Assembly: GCF_001267925.1 (NCBI RefSeq)
Contig: NZ_CP011409.1
Span: 3,038,001-3,102,000, forward strand
Length of the DNA stretch: 64,000 nucleotides
Direction of reading: 5' to 3'
Source: Herbaspirillum hiltneri N3
GTDB lineage: Bacteria > Pseudomonadota > Gammaproteobacteria > Burkholderiales > Burkholderiaceae_D
Part shown: piece after piece, positions 24,556-34,623 of the stretch
Layout of the letters: each line of letters opens with the position of its first letter
How positions within the stretch are numbered: position 1 is the stretch's first letter
Notes under the pieces: model-generated
What the model saw: the letters and a program-made list of their open reading frames with translations, nothing else
What the model was told of the DNA's origin: nothing
Databases searched by the model: none
Made by a program: the position numbers and the translations under genes

Positions 24556-26202
24556 TTACGCGGGCGCCGCCTCGATCAGCGATGGATGGCGTTGAGCCAA
24601 TTGCAGGGCCGGCTCCGGCGGGATCTCCAGTAATTGCAACTCGCCAACTTCCGCGTCGGAACCGACCCGAAACGCGCTGACGGCATCCCACAGCTTGCGC
24701 GCCTGTTCCTGCATGTCGGCGGTGGCGACAGCCGCTTCCGCCACCAGGGTGGCGTTGGTGCGGGTGACGGCATCGATGCCGGCAATTGACTGGTTGAGAT
24801 CGGCGATGCCCCTATGCTGGGCGTCGCTGGCGGCGGCGATTTCATCCATGATGCCGACCACGTGCTCAACCGAATCGACGATGTCGCGCATGGTGCGCCC
24901 TGCATCGTCAACCTGGCGGCTGCCGGCATCAATACGCTCGACCGAATCGCCGATCAGCAATTTGATTTCCTTGGCGGCCGCTGCGCTGCGCATGGCCAGC
25001 TGGCGCACTTCGGTTGCCACCACCGCGAACCCGCGGCCGAGTTCGCCGGCGCGCGCCGCCTCGACTGCGGCATTGAGCGCCAGGATGTTGGTCTGGAAGG
25101 CGATGCCGTCGATGACGGAAATGATGTCGACCACTTTCCGCGAACTGTCCTTGATCGAGGTCATCGTGCCGACCACGGAAGAGACGATTTCCCCGCCGCG
25201 TGAAGCCACATCCGCCGCCGATTGCGCCAGCCGGTTGGCGTCGCCGATTTGCTCCGCGTTGCGACCGACGATGCCGGCCAGTTCCGCCATGGCGCTTGCG
25301 GTCTGCTGCAGGGAACTGGCCTGCGCGTCGGTGCGCGCCGCCAGATCGGTGTTGCCGGCAGCGTTCTGCTGCGATACGCGGAAGATGCCTTGAGTGCCGT
25401 CGCGCACTTCGCTGACGGTTTGCAGCAGGCTTTGATTCATGCTCCCCAGCGCGCTCAGCAACTGCCCGGTTTCATCTCGTCCACCGGCGGTGATGTGCGC
25501 CGTCAGGTCGCCTGCCGCCACGCGCGAAGCCAGCCTGACGGCTTCGTTGAGCGGACGCGTGATACTGCGATTGAGACGCCATGCGACCAGCACCGCGAGC
25601 AGCATCGCCGCTGCACAAATCGCAATCGTCGCCAGGGTGGTGCGGCGGCCGCTCTGCGCGAAATCGTCCAGGTCGCGCTGGATCTGGCCCTGCTCCAGCT
25701 TGACCAGCTTGTCGATCGCTTCCAGCCATTGGCTCTGCAACGGCGCCACTTCGGTATTGAGCAACTTGGTGGCCTGGCCGGCGTTGAAACCGGCGGCAAA
25801 CTCTTCCGCTTGCCGGATGAAAGGCTCGCTGCGGCTATCGTAAGCCGCCATGTCGTTGATGATGACGCGCTCTTCGGCGGTGACGCCAAGCTTGAGCAAG
25901 GCGTCCTGATTGACACGGTATTGCTTGCGTTCGATGCCGATGCGCGCCATCTCCTTTTGCATGGCATTGAGATCGGTCAGCGTGCCGACATTGCGTGCAG
26001 CCTGGCCTTGACGAAACAGGCTCTGGCGCATCAGCGCGGCGATTTCGGATTTGCCGTTGGTGTGGCTGAGTGCGGCGGCCAGCTGCTCTTGCGCACGTTG
26101 TGCGGACAAGCCCGCCAGCGCGGTGACGGCAGCCATCAGCACCAGAATGACGCCAAAGCAAAGCGACAGCCGGTGGCCTATCCTCAGATGGGAAAATCTC
26201 AT
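24556..26202 (-). CDS. methyl-accepting chemotaxis protein
   Basis: Transmembrane chemoreceptor of 548 residues. A hydrophobic segment near residues 12-34, a mostly helical periplasmic domain of about 155 residues (four-helix-bundle type), a second membrane segment near 190-210, a HAMP region, then a long signalling domain with the conserved hairpin GRGFAVVATEVRQLA. The ATG at 26202 has an AGGAGA site. No NWETF-like pentapeptide is seen at the C-terminus. A sigma-28-like promoter lies just upstream. The ligand cannot be inferred. Confidence 0.93.
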   Translation of the reverse strand: MRFSHLRIGHRLSLCFGVILVLMAAVTALAGLSAQRAQEQLAAALSHTNGKSEIAALMRQSLFRQGQAARNVGTLTDLNAMQKEMARIGIERKQYRVNQDALLKLGVTAEERVIINDMAAYDSRSEPFIRQAEEFAAGFNAGQATKLLNTEVAPLQSQWLEAIDKLVKLEQGQIQRDLDDFAQSGRRTTLATIAICAAAMLLAVLVAWRLNRSITRPLNEAVRLASRVAAGDLTAHITAGGRDETGQLLSALGSMNQSLLQTVSEVRDGTQGIFRVSQQNAAGNTDLAARTDAQASSLQQTASAMAELAGIVGRNAEQIGDANRLAQSAADVASRGGEIVSSVVGTMTSIKDSSRKVVDIISVIDGIAFQTNILALNAAVEAARAGELGRGFAVVATEVRQLAMRSAAAAKEIKLLIGDSVERIDAGSRQVDDAGRTMRDIVDSVEHVVGIMDEIAAASDAQHRGIADLNQSIAGIDAVTRTNATLVAEAAVATADMQEQARKLWDAVSAFRVGSDAEVGELQLLEIPPEPALQLAQRHPSLIEAAPA

Positions 26203-26263
26203 GCGTCTCCTGTGTTTCTGGTCTGGCGCCGACGTGAGCAACAAGCTTGAACAGAATGCAAGT

Positions 26264-26290
26264 CAGTCGGCGTTATTTTATGTAGTTTTA
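26264..26290 (-). promoter_or_regulatory. sigma-28 (FliA)-like promoter of the chemoreceptor gene
   Basis: On the minus strand TAAA (26290-26287), 15 bases, then GCCGACTG (26271-26264). The flagellar sigma-28 consensus is TAAA-N15-GCCGATAA, so the -35 part and the first five bases of the -10 part match. Transcription would start about 55 bases before the ATG. Co-expression with flagella and chemotaxis genes would be expected. Confidence 0.6.
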
Positions 26291-26433
26291 CTAGTTTTTA
26301 TTTATTCTGGCACAGGAGGTTAACTATTTCCAGCGATTTAGACGCTAAATATCCGTGTTTACACCGCAATATCTTGAATCAAAGTAAAAAATGTCGATGT
26401 AGTAAATGTAGTTTTATTACTTTAAATTCCCTT

Positions 26434-27717
26434 TCACCTGTCGATCACTTCCTCCGCAGCGACCCGTTTACGCCAGTACAAATGCATCAGCGGCGTCGAT
26501 GAAATGCCGTGCAACAGGATGGACAAGGCCAGTACCGTCAACACATCCTGCGCAATGCGGGCGTTGAGCTTGTCATGCCAGAACTGGAGCACGAAGCACA
26601 GGTAGTAGAGCGAGCCGACGCCACGGATGCCGAACCAGGCGATCAGCCAGCGATGCGAGGTTTCTGTGCCGGAGCCCAGCAAGCCGAGCCAGACCGCCAT
26701 CGGCCTGACGACGAAAAACAGCAGTCCGGCAATCAGGACGCCCTCTCTCGACAAGCCGTATTCGGACAGCAGGATGCCGATCAGCAGCACCATGAAAAAC
26801 TCGGCGAAATGCTCCAGCTGCTGGTTGAAGCCAAGTACCGTTTCGGTCAGATAAACCGGCGCCTGTTCGGGATGCACGGCAGCGGCGCTCTTGCCGCTGT
26901 CCTGCGCGGCTGCAATGAGTTCTCCGGCCGGTTTGTCGCCGCTGCTGGCGGACTCCACCTGGCGCATTGCCAGGCCGGCGGCAAATACCGACAGGAAGCC
27001 GATGCCGTGGATCAGTTCCGCCGCGCCGTAGGACAGCATGATGATGCCGATCGCCATGAACTCTTCCATGCCCAGCGCAAGGCCGAAGCGCTGGCGCGCG
27101 AACAATACGGCGCGCGACAAGGCCCAGCCCGCCAGCGCGCCGCAACCGATACCGGCAATCACGCCCCAGGCCACGAACCAGCTGAAGTGATTTGCCGGGA
27201 CGATGTCATCGGTGACGCCCAGCAGCATCAGCGCCAGCAGCACGAAGGGATATGCGCTGCCGTCATTGAGACCGCCCTCGCCGCTCAGCCCGAAGCGAAG
27301 CTGATCGGGATCGTCGACATCCTGGATCTGCACGTCGGACGCCAGCACCGGGTCGGTCGGCGCCAGGATGGCTGCGAGCAGCATGGCCACCGCGAACGGC
27401 AACCCGACCAGGAAAGCGATACAGAGCGCCAGCAGAGGCACCGTGATCAGCATGGACAGCACGCCCAGCCGCAACGGCAACCACCACAATCGACTGCCTT
27501 CGCCGCGAAAGGCCACGCGCAATTTGAGGCCGACCGTAAACAGCGACAGCAACAAGGCCACGCGCGTAATCACCGTCAGCACGTCGGCGTGCGACTGCAG
27601 ATCGATGCGGATCAGGCCGATGCCGGAGGAGCCCAACAGCCAGCCGATCGGCAAGTACAGCATGGCTGCATTGAACGGCAGTCGCTCGAGCACCGATTCG
27701 AGGAACACCATGAACAT
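26434..27717 (-). CDS. cation/proton antiporter of the CPA1 (NhaP) type
   Basis: Integral membrane protein with about 12 hydrophobic segments in 427 residues. The ion-site region LLAAILAPTDPVLASDVQ (near residue 120) and the GLSGEGGLNDGSAYPFVLLAL stretch are typical of the CPA1 family. Expected to exchange Na+ or K+ for H+. The first ATG is at 27717, but the hydrophobic first segment continues upstream in frame and an ideal GGAG site precedes a non-standard ATC codon at 27762, so the true N-terminus may be 15 residues longer. Confidence 0.88.
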   Translation of the reverse strand: MFMVFLESVLERLPFNAAMLYLPIGWLLGSSGIGLIRIDLQSHADVLTVITRVALLLSLFTVGLKLRVAFRGEGSRLWWLPLRLGVLSMLITVPLLALCIAFLVGLPFAVAMLLAAILAPTDPVLASDVQIQDVDDPDQLRFGLSGEGGLNDGSAYPFVLLALMLLGVTDDIVPANHFSWFVAWGVIAGIGCGALAGWALSRAVLFARQRFGLALGMEEFMAIGIIMLSYGAAELIHGIGFLSVFAAGLAMRQVESASSGDKPAGELIAAAQDSGKSAAAVHPEQAPVYLTETVLGFNQQLEHFAEFFMVLLIGILLSEYGLSREGVLIAGLLFFVVRPMAVWLGLLGSGTETSHRWLIAWFGIRGVGSLYYLCFVLQFWHDKLNARIAQDVLTVLALSILLHGISSTPLMHLYWRKRVAAEEVIDR

Positions 27718-27792
27718 CAGCAGGATGCCGGCGATCAGGAAATAGACGGTGGGAATGTCGATGCTTTTTCTCCGGTCGGAACATGTGAAAAC

Positions 27793-27822
27793 GGCAGCTG
27801 ACTTCCAGGGAGGTCAGCTGCC
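27793..27822 (-). terminator. intrinsic terminator before the antiporter gene
   Basis: A perfect 10-bp stem (27793-27802 with 27813-27822) and a 10-base loop; on the minus strand it is followed by GTTTTC. It lies downstream of the Gln-rich gene and upstream of the antiporter, so it probably ends the former transcript. Confidence 0.7.
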
Positions 27823-27877
27823 GCCAGTGCATGATGTGTGAGGCGTGAATTACGCAAACGCCGCAGAAAATGTAGCC

Positions 27878-28345
27878 TCAGTGGTGCTCGGACGCTGCTC
27901 CGTCGTCCTTGCGCGGAACCAGGCCGTCATCGGCATTGGCGCCCGGATCTTCCGTGCCGTCCGGCTCGACCGATTCAACGGGAGTCGCTCTGGCAGGCGC
28001 AGGCGCCGGAGCCGACATTCGCACTGCGGGAGCGACCGCAGCAGAGCGCAACAGCTCGGCCGAGACCGGCGGCAGTTCGCTCGCGTGCGCGGAGACATCG
28101 CGAAAATTCTGACCGGTGCCGGTTTCAACATAGTTATCGTCGCGTGCGTCCGACTCGTCGCCCGTCAGGTCGCCTCCGGCTTGCTGATCGGTAAAACGCG
28201 GCGTGCCCTGGTAAATGGGACGCCCGAGCGGATCGACGAAATTGCTGCGAGCCTGTTGCCGGTCGGAGTGCAAGATTTCCTGCCCTTGCTGCTGGCTTTG
28301 CGACTGGCTCTGTTGGGCTGCGGGCTTTTCGGTAATGGTGGGCAT
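27878..28345 (-). CDS. hydrophilic Gln/Ala-rich hypothetical protein
   Basis: Protein of 155 residues from the ATG at 28345, which has a strong AAGGAG site 7 bases upstream. The N-terminal part is Gln-rich (QQSQSQSQQQGQ), the middle has FVDPLGRPIYQGTPRF, and the C-terminal half is rich in Ala, Pro, Asp and Glu. No signal peptide, membrane segment or known domain is seen. An in-frame upstream region up to 28579 is open, but has no comparable ribosome site. It may be a disordered stress-related protein; that is only a guess. Confidence 0.65.
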   Translation of the reverse strand: MPTITEKPAAQQSQSQSQQQGQEILHSDRQQARSNFVDPLGRPIYQGTPRFTDQQAGGDLTGDESDARDDNYVETGTGQNFRDVSAHASELPPVSAELLRSAAVAPAVRMSAPAPAPARATPVESVEPDGTEDPGANADDGLVPRKDDGAASEHH

Positions 28346-28472
28346 GCGGTTCTCCTTGGCTGGTTGGTTCGCCTGCTGGTCCGCCTGTTCATTGCGCGCT
28401 TCGCTTTCAGTTTCGCTTTCAATGACGGCGTGCAGAATCATGCTCTCGGCAAACATGGGAAGCGCCTGAGGC

Positions 28473-28649
28473 CTAGTACTTGCGCGCCGAACCCGACTTG
28501 CGGCCGCCGCCCGAAATCTTGTTTTCGGTGGACCAGGCGCGGCGCTCGGCCTCCTTGTGGCTGACGCCGCGCTTTTCATAGCCGGCTTCGATATGTGCGA
28601 CCTGCCGCTTTTGCTTGTCGGTATAGGAAGATTTATCGCCTTTGGGCAT
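28473..28649 (-). CDS. small basic protein of the KGDKSSYTDKQKR type
   Basis: Protein of 58 residues starting MPKGDKSSYTDKQKRQ, with AERRAWSTENKISGGG near the C-terminus. An AAGGAG site stands 7 bases before the ATG. Similar small proteins are widespread in proteobacteria and sometimes labelled plasmid stabilisation protein; I know of no firm function. The gene lies downstream of the truncated pgm and upstream of the Gln-rich gene, all on the minus strand. Confidence 0.75.
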   Translation of the reverse strand: MPKGDKSSYTDKQKRQVAHIEAGYEKRGVSHKEAERRAWSTENKISGGGRKSGSARKY

Positions 28650-28823
28650 GATGAACTCCTTGACGTTTGAACATGACGGATGGTCCATCTTAGGCAAGAC
28701 GGGACCGCCTGCCAGCAGGACAGGCACTTATTTCCCTGTAGGAGGATCGGCTGAAATCAGAGGCTGGAATGAGAGGCGGCATGAAGCGCAAGCCCCATGC
28801 CGCCTGAGCAAAGGAAAACGCGA

Positions 28824-29777
<954 letters not shown>

Positions 29778-29778
29778 G

Positions 29779-30540
29779 GTCCAGCGCCATCATCATCGCG
29801 TAGCGCGACGACGACGGCTTGAAAATGAAATCGGTCTCCAGCGCCTTGATCGGCAACAGCACGTCGACCATGCCCGCCAGCGGCGAGCCGAGTGCGGTGA
29901 TGCCAACCATCTTGACGCCGTATTCCTTGGCGACCTCGCAATTGGTCAGCAACTCCGGCACGTTGCCCGTGGTCGAAAAGACCAGCAGCACATCGTTCTT
30001 GTCCAGCGTCGCCGCCACCATGCGCTGCAACAGGGCATCATGGTAAGTCGCCACCGGGCGGCCCAGCCGCACCAAGCGATAGCGCGCTTCGTCGGACATC
30101 ATGGTGGAGCCGCCGCCCATGCCGAACGAATAGATCATGCGCGCGTCGCGCAGCAGTTCTGCGGCGCGCGTCAGGGAGTCGGAATTGATCAGTGCGCGAT
30201 TGACTTCCAGCACGGCATGGATGTCGTTATAGACGACGTCGATCAGTTCCGGCGGTTGTCCGGACGGAATGGTTTTGACGCCATCGAAGAAACGTTGTCC
30301 GACTGCCACGGCCTGCGCCAGCATGAACTTGAATTCGCGCACATCGCGGCAGCCCATGGCCTTGGCAAATCGCGTCACGCTTGCCAGACTGACACCGGCC
30401 TTGAGCGCAAGTTCGCCGATGCTGGCGCTGGCGGCAAAGGACAAATCGCTCAGGATCGCCTCGGCGACCTTTTGCTCCGCCAGGCGCAACTGGCCGCTGC
30501 GCTCGGTAATGCGTGAAACGATGTCGAAAGCTTGTGCCAT
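29779..30540 (-). pseudogene. RpiR-family transcription regulator, truncated at its C-terminus
   Basis: The first 254 residues match the RpiR/HexR type: an N-terminal helix-turn-helix domain (ASIGELALKAGVSLASVTRFAKAMGC, residues about 38-63) and a SIS sugar-phosphate domain (SFGMGGGSTMMSDEARYRL, LLVFSTTGNVPELL). Homology ends at [12 protein letters not shown]; beyond it the frame runs about 77 codons into pgm sequence out of frame, to a stop at 29545. Some 30-45 C-terminal residues of the SIS domain are lost. The gene is divergent from the deaminase gene it may have controlled. The DNA-binding part is intact, so residual function is possible. Confidence 0.82.
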
Positions 30541-30628
30541 GGCTGTGGAATGAAGTCTCGAATTGTGGAGGAGCGCCCGGCCGGAATCGCCGTTAAAAAC
30601 CTGCTATCGGAGGCGCAATAATTTTTTC

Positions 30629-30645
30629 GTGTTAGTTTATAACAC
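30629..30645. promoter_or_regulatory. palindromic candidate operator
   Basis: GTGTTAGTTTATAACAC has perfect 6-bp arms with a 5-bp AT-rich spacer. It lies in the 170-bp region between the divergent rpiR-type gene and the deaminase gene, 66 bases before the deaminase ATG. RpiR-family regulators bind as dimers to inverted repeats, so it is a good candidate for their site; this is inference. Confidence 0.5.
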
Positions 30646-30710
30646 ACTTCCAACATAGTAAATTCAGGACTATGATTACGTCAAATCAAATTTTTGAGGA
30701 GAAATTCAAG

Positions 30711-32006
30711 ATGAGTGATACAAACTACCAGAAAGAATGGCAAAGTGGCATCATCGATCCGCTCAACAAGGGAATCGGTACGCTGAACGCCCCGCTGGCG
30801 CCCGACGCCGCCAACGCCCTGCCCTGGAATCTCCTCAAGGAAGACCTGAGCCTGCCGACCGCCGTGCTGTACGAAGAGCGCCTCACCCACAACCTCGACT
30901 GGATGCAGCGCTTCGTGACGGAATACGGCGTCAAGCTGGCGCCGCACGGCAAGACCACCATGGCGCCGAAGCTGTTTGCGCGCCAGCTCGCCACGGGCGC
31001 CTGGGGCATCACGCTGGCAACCGCGCATCAAACCAATGTTGCCTATCACCACGGCGTGCGCCGCGTACTGATGGCAAATCAACTGGTCGGCAAGCAGAAC
31101 ATGCAGATCGTCTCACGCCTGCTGGAAGATCCGTCGTTCGAGTTCTTTTGCCTGGTCGATTCCGCCGAACTGGTCGATCAGCTCGGCCGCTTCTTCTCGG
31201 AGAAAAAGCAAACCCTCAACGTCCTGCTGGAACTGGGCCCGGTCGGCGGGCGCACCGGCGTGCGCGACAATGAGCAGCAAAGTACAGTATTAGCCGCCGT
31301 CAAGCGCTGGGAAGGCAGTATCGCGCTCTCCGGCATCGAAGTCTATGAAGGCGTGCTGAAGGAAGAAGCCGATATCCGCCTGTTCCTGCAGCGCGCGGTG
31401 CAATGCGCCAAGGACCTGGCGCAACAAGGCTACCTGAGCCATCGCACGGCGCAAAAGCCGGCCGTATTGACCGGCGCCGGCTCGGCCTGGTATGACGTCG
31501 TCGCGGAAGAATTCGCCGGCGCCGACATCGGTGTGCCGCTGGATGTGGTGCTGCGCCCCGGCTGCTACCTCACCCATGACGTCGGCATCTATCGCGCTGC
31601 ACAGGAACAGATCCAGACCCGCAACCCGGTCGCACGCAAGATGCGCAGCGAACTGCTGCCGGCCCTGCAGTTGTGGGCATACGTGCAATCCGTTCCGGAA
31701 GTCGACAAGGCCATCATCGCGCTAGGCAAACGCGACGCCGCCTTCGACGCCGGCCTGCCGCTGCCGGTCAGGCGCTTCCGTCCGGGCCAGGACACCGTGC
31801 CGGCGGAGTCGCCTGCGCATTGGGAAGTCACCGGCATGATGGACCAGCACGCCTACCTCAAGATTGCGCCGGGCGACGATATCCGTGTCGGCGACATGAT
31901 CGCCTTCGATATTTCTCACCCTTGCCTGACGTTCGACAAGTGGCGTCACCTGCCGGTGCTGGACGCCAAATTCAACGTTCTCGACATCGTCCAGACCTTC
32001 TTCTGA
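30711..32006 (+). CDS. amino acid deaminase / D-threonine aldolase-like PLP enzyme
   Basis: Protein of 431 residues with an alanine racemase-like N-terminal barrel: LPTAVLYEERLTHNLDWMQ followed by the PLP-lysine region KLAPHGKTTMAPKLF, and a C-terminal metal-binding D-serine dehydratase-like domain ending in DISHPCLTFDKWRHLPVLD (conserved His and Cys). Such enzymes deaminate D-amino acids. The ATG at 30711 follows a GAGGAG site; an ATG 39 bases earlier lacks one. The PfkB kinase follows directly, and the pair was presumably controlled by the divergent RpiR-type regulator. Confidence 0.85.
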   Translation: MSDTNYQKEWQSGIIDPLNKGIGTLNAPLAPDAANALPWNLLKEDLSLPTAVLYEERLTHNLDWMQRFVTEYGVKLAPHGKTTMAPKLFARQLATGAWGITLATAHQTNVAYHHGVRRVLMANQLVGKQNMQIVSRLLEDPSFEFFCLVDSAELVDQLGRFFSEKKQTLNVLLELGPVGGRTGVRDNEQQSTVLAAVKRWEGSIALSGIEVYEGVLKEEADIRLFLQRAVQCAKDLAQQGYLSHRTAQKPAVLTGAGSAWYDVVAEEFAGADIGVPLDVVLRPGCYLTHDVGIYRAAQEQIQTRNPVARKMRSELLPALQLWAYVQSVPEVDKAIIALGKRDAAFDAGLPLPVRRFRPGQDTVPAESPAHWEVTGMMDQHAYLKIAPGDDIRVGDMIAFDISHPCLTFDKWRHLPVLDAKFNVLDIVQTFF

Positions 32007-32039
32007 GCCCTTAGATTTTTGACCCAGCCCTTTGACATC

Positions 32040-32963
32040 ATGAGCAAGAAAATCCTCGCCTACGGCGAAGCGATGGTGGAGTTCAACCAGAGCATCGAAA
32101 ACCCGCGCTATTACCTGGAAGGCTTCGGCGGCGACACTTCCAACTTCTGCATAGCGGCGGCGCGCCAGGGCGCCGACACCGCCTACGTCAGCGCGGTCGG
32201 AGACGATCATTTCGGCAAGAGCCTGCAGGCGCTGTGGAAAAGCGAGCGCGTCGACGACGCCTGCGTCAGCGTGGTGCCGAATGTGCCGTCGGGGGTGTAT
32301 TTCGTCACGCACGACGACGCCGGCCATCACTTCACCTACCTGCGTTCGAACTCCGCCGCCAGCCGCTACACGGCGGCGCAACTGCCGCTGCAAGCGATTG
32401 CCGAAGCCAAGGTGCTGCATTTGTCAGGCATCAGCCTGGCCATCAGCGAAAGCGCCTGCGACGCCGGCCTGGCGGCGATGGCGCACGCGCGCAAGAACGG
32501 CACGCTGACCTCGCTGGACACCAACCTGCGTCTGCGCCTGTGGCCGCTGGAACGCGCACGCGTCAAGATGGCCGAAGCTTTCGCGCTGTGCGACATCTGC
32601 CTGCCGAGCTGGGAAGACGTCAGCGCCCTCACCGGCCTCGAAGACCGCGACGCCATCGTCGACAAGTTGCTGGGGTACGGCGTCAAGCTGGTTGCCTTCA
32701 AACTCGGCAAGGAAGGCTGCTATGTCGCCACTGCCGCCGAACGCCGCATGGTGGCCGCATATCCGGTGGATGCCATCGATGCCACCGGCGCGGGCGACTG
32801 TTTCGGCGGCGCCTTCATTGCGCAACTGGTCGACGGCAAGGATCCGTTCGAGGCGGCGCGCTACGCCAATGTCGCGGCAGCCATTTCCACTACCGGCTAC
32901 GGCGCGGTCGCGCCGATTCCGACTGCGGAACAGGTGCGCGCGGTGTTGAACGGCCTGAGCTGA
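32040..32963 (+). CDS. kdgK: PfkB-family sugar kinase, 2-dehydro-3-deoxygluconokinase-like
   Basis: Protein of 307 residues with the PfkB layout: GGDTSNFCIAAARQGADTAYVSAVGDD near residues 30-56, LDTNLRLRLWP in the middle, and the ATP/catalytic signature DATGAGDCFGGAFIAQL near residue 250. The sequence most resembles KdgK, which phosphorylates 2-keto-3-deoxygluconate, but substrate is uncertain. The ATG at 32040 has no clear ribosome site; a TTG at 32019 is an alternative. It lies 33 bp after the deaminase and probably shares its transcript. Confidence 0.82.
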   Translation: MSKKILAYGEAMVEFNQSIENPRYYLEGFGGDTSNFCIAAARQGADTAYVSAVGDDHFGKSLQALWKSERVDDACVSVVPNVPSGVYFVTHDDAGHHFTYLRSNSAASRYTAAQLPLQAIAEAKVLHLSGISLAISESACDAGLAAMAHARKNGTLTSLDTNLRLRLWPLERARVKMAEAFALCDICLPSWEDVSALTGLEDRDAIVDKLLGYGVKLVAFKLGKEGCYVATAAERRMVAAYPVDAIDATGAGDCFGGAFIAQLVDGKDPFEAARYANVAAAISTTGYGAVAPIPTAEQVRAVLNGLS

Positions 32964-32990
32964 CTGGAACGCACGCAAGCGGCACAAATG

Positions 32991-33027
32991 AAAAGAGCGG
33001 CGAGGCCCAGGCCCGCCGCTCTTTTTT
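32991..33027. terminator. bidirectional terminator between the kinase and the TPR-methyltransferase
   Basis: An AAAAGAGCGGCG...CGCCGCTCTTTT hairpin with flanking A and T runs on both sides. It serves the convergent genes kdgK (plus) and the TPR-methyltransferase (minus). Confidence 0.85.
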
Positions 33028-33050
33028 CGTCAGTTGCTTTGTCTCCGGCG

Positions 33051-34382
33051 CTAGGCTTTTTGCGCGACCACCAGCATGCCTTTGACAGGCTGACGAATTT
33101 CTTCGCGTAACGTCACATCGGTCATGCTGACCAGACTGAGACCGGCGTCGGCCAGGCAACGAGCGACATGGTCGGCGCCGTGACGATAGCGGCCGCTCGG
33201 ATGCAATTGAAAACCGGCCACCTGCCCGGCGTCCTCCGCAACGGCTTCCACAGTGAACATGAAATGGCCGGCGCTCCTGAGCGAGGTCGCCACAGCATGG
33301 AACACCTTATCCAGGCTGCCGAAATAAATCAGCGTGTCAGCCGCCAGCACAAGGTCAAACGCCTGCGGCTGTGTGACCATGAATTCCGTGATTTCCTGCT
33401 TGATCAGCCGGTCATAGCCGCCACGCGCGCGCGCCTGATCGAGCATCTTGCCGGACAGGTCGACGCCCGTCAGCGAACGCGCATACGCCGCGACGATGGG
33501 CGCGCAGAGGCCGGTGCCGCAGCCGAGATCGAGCACATCGTATTGCTTGCCGGCGGCGGCGATGATGTCCAGCCCCTGCGCCATCAGTTGCGGACCGCGA
33601 TAGCCGAGGCTGCCGACCAGATTGGCGTTGAAGGTCTCCGCATAGCGGTCGAAGTGCTTTTCGATATAGCTGTCTGAAGCCCGGCCCGGCACTTCAATCT
33701 GCGAGCAGGCAGCGTACATGTGCGCGGCAATCGGATTGCCGGGCTCGTCTTCCATCCAATCCCGGTAGACATCGGCGGCCTCTTGCAGGCGACCGAGGAA
33801 GTAAAAGGAAATGCCCAGCATCTCCTTCGATTTTCCTTCCAGCGGCGGCAGCACGAAGGCGCGACACTGGTAGTGCGAGCTGGTCATCTTGTCGCCGGCG
33901 GCGTCGTAGATATTGCCAAGGTGGATCAGGGCCGGGCCGAACTCGGGCGACAGCGCGACGGCCTGCTTGAAAGACGCGATCGCGCCTTCAGTGTCGTTGT
34001 GCTGCAGTTGGGAAGAACCGAGATTGTTCCATACCACGTGGTCGTGCGGATCGGCGTCGAGCGAGGCCTGATAGGCTTCGGAGGCTTCTTCGAATTCGCG
34101 CAACGCGAACAGCACGTTGCCGAGGTCGTTGTGCCAGGCCGCATTGTCCGGCTGCAGCGCGCATGACAGACGGATGCTCTGCACGCCTTCGTCATGCTGG
34201 CCGTTCTGATGCAAGAAAATGCCGAGGTAGTGCAAGGCTATCGGATGCACCGGATCCTGCGCCAGCACTTCACGGTAGATCCGCTCGGCCCGGGGCAGAT
34301 CGCCGGAAGTGTGGAAGCCGATCGCCTGCTGCAGCAGCTGCAACAGCGCCGCATCCGCCCCGCCTTGAGAAAGAGACTGCAT
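33051..34382 (-). CDS. TPR-repeat methyltransferase
   Basis: Protein of 443 residues. The first half consists of tetratricopeptide repeats (for example PVHPIALHYLGIFLHQNGQH, DNAAWHNDLGNVLFALREFE, HVVWNNLGSSQLQHND). The second half is a class I S-adenosylmethionine methyltransferase with motif I VLDLGCGTGLCAPIVA and LVLAADTLIYFG. The ATG at 34382 with an AGGA site is preferred over upstream in-frame codons. Similar proteins are common in Burkholderiales; the substrate, perhaps a protein bound by the TPR part, is unknown. Confidence 0.85.
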   Translation of the reverse strand: MQSLSQGGADAALLQLLQQAIGFHTSGDLPRAERIYREVLAQDPVHPIALHYLGIFLHQNGQHDEGVQSIRLSCALQPDNAAWHNDLGNVLFALREFEEASEAYQASLDADPHDHVVWNNLGSSQLQHNDTEGAIASFKQAVALSPEFGPALIHLGNIYDAAGDKMTSSHYQCRAFVLPPLEGKSKEMLGISFYFLGRLQEAADVYRDWMEDEPGNPIAAHMYAACSQIEVPGRASDSYIEKHFDRYAETFNANLVGSLGYRGPQLMAQGLDIIAAAGKQYDVLDLGCGTGLCAPIVAAYARSLTGVDLSGKMLDQARARGGYDRLIKQEITEFMVTQPQAFDLVLAADTLIYFGSLDKVFHAVATSLRSAGHFMFTVEAVAEDAGQVAGFQLHPSGRYRHGADHVARCLADAGLSLVSMTDVTLREEIRQPVKGMLVVAQKA

Positions 34383-34554
34383 ATGCTGTTCCTGTAACTT
34401 GTTCTGAAGGAGGGCCTGTTGGCAGGCCCTGGAATAAGCTTGTCTGGCAGCGATGCGCAATCCGTACATCCTCCATCAGCACGGCACGCCAGTCAGCAAG
34501 TGCTGCTTTGTCGCGGGGATCGAACGCAATCTTACAAGTTTTCTTCAGGGAAGC

Positions 34555-34592
34555 AAAAAAAAGCTTTCCGGCCGCAACGGGAAAGCTTTTTT
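34555..34592. terminator. intrinsic terminator downstream of the MocR-type regulator
   Basis: A perfect 13-bp stem (34557-34569 with 34580-34592), AT-rich at its base and GC-rich near the 10-base loop. On the minus strand it ends in a run of eight T, a textbook terminator 32 bases after the stop of the MocR-type gene. Confidence 0.9.
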
Positions 34593-34623
34593 CGATGGCC
34601 GCTTCAAGACCTCGCCCAGTCCG

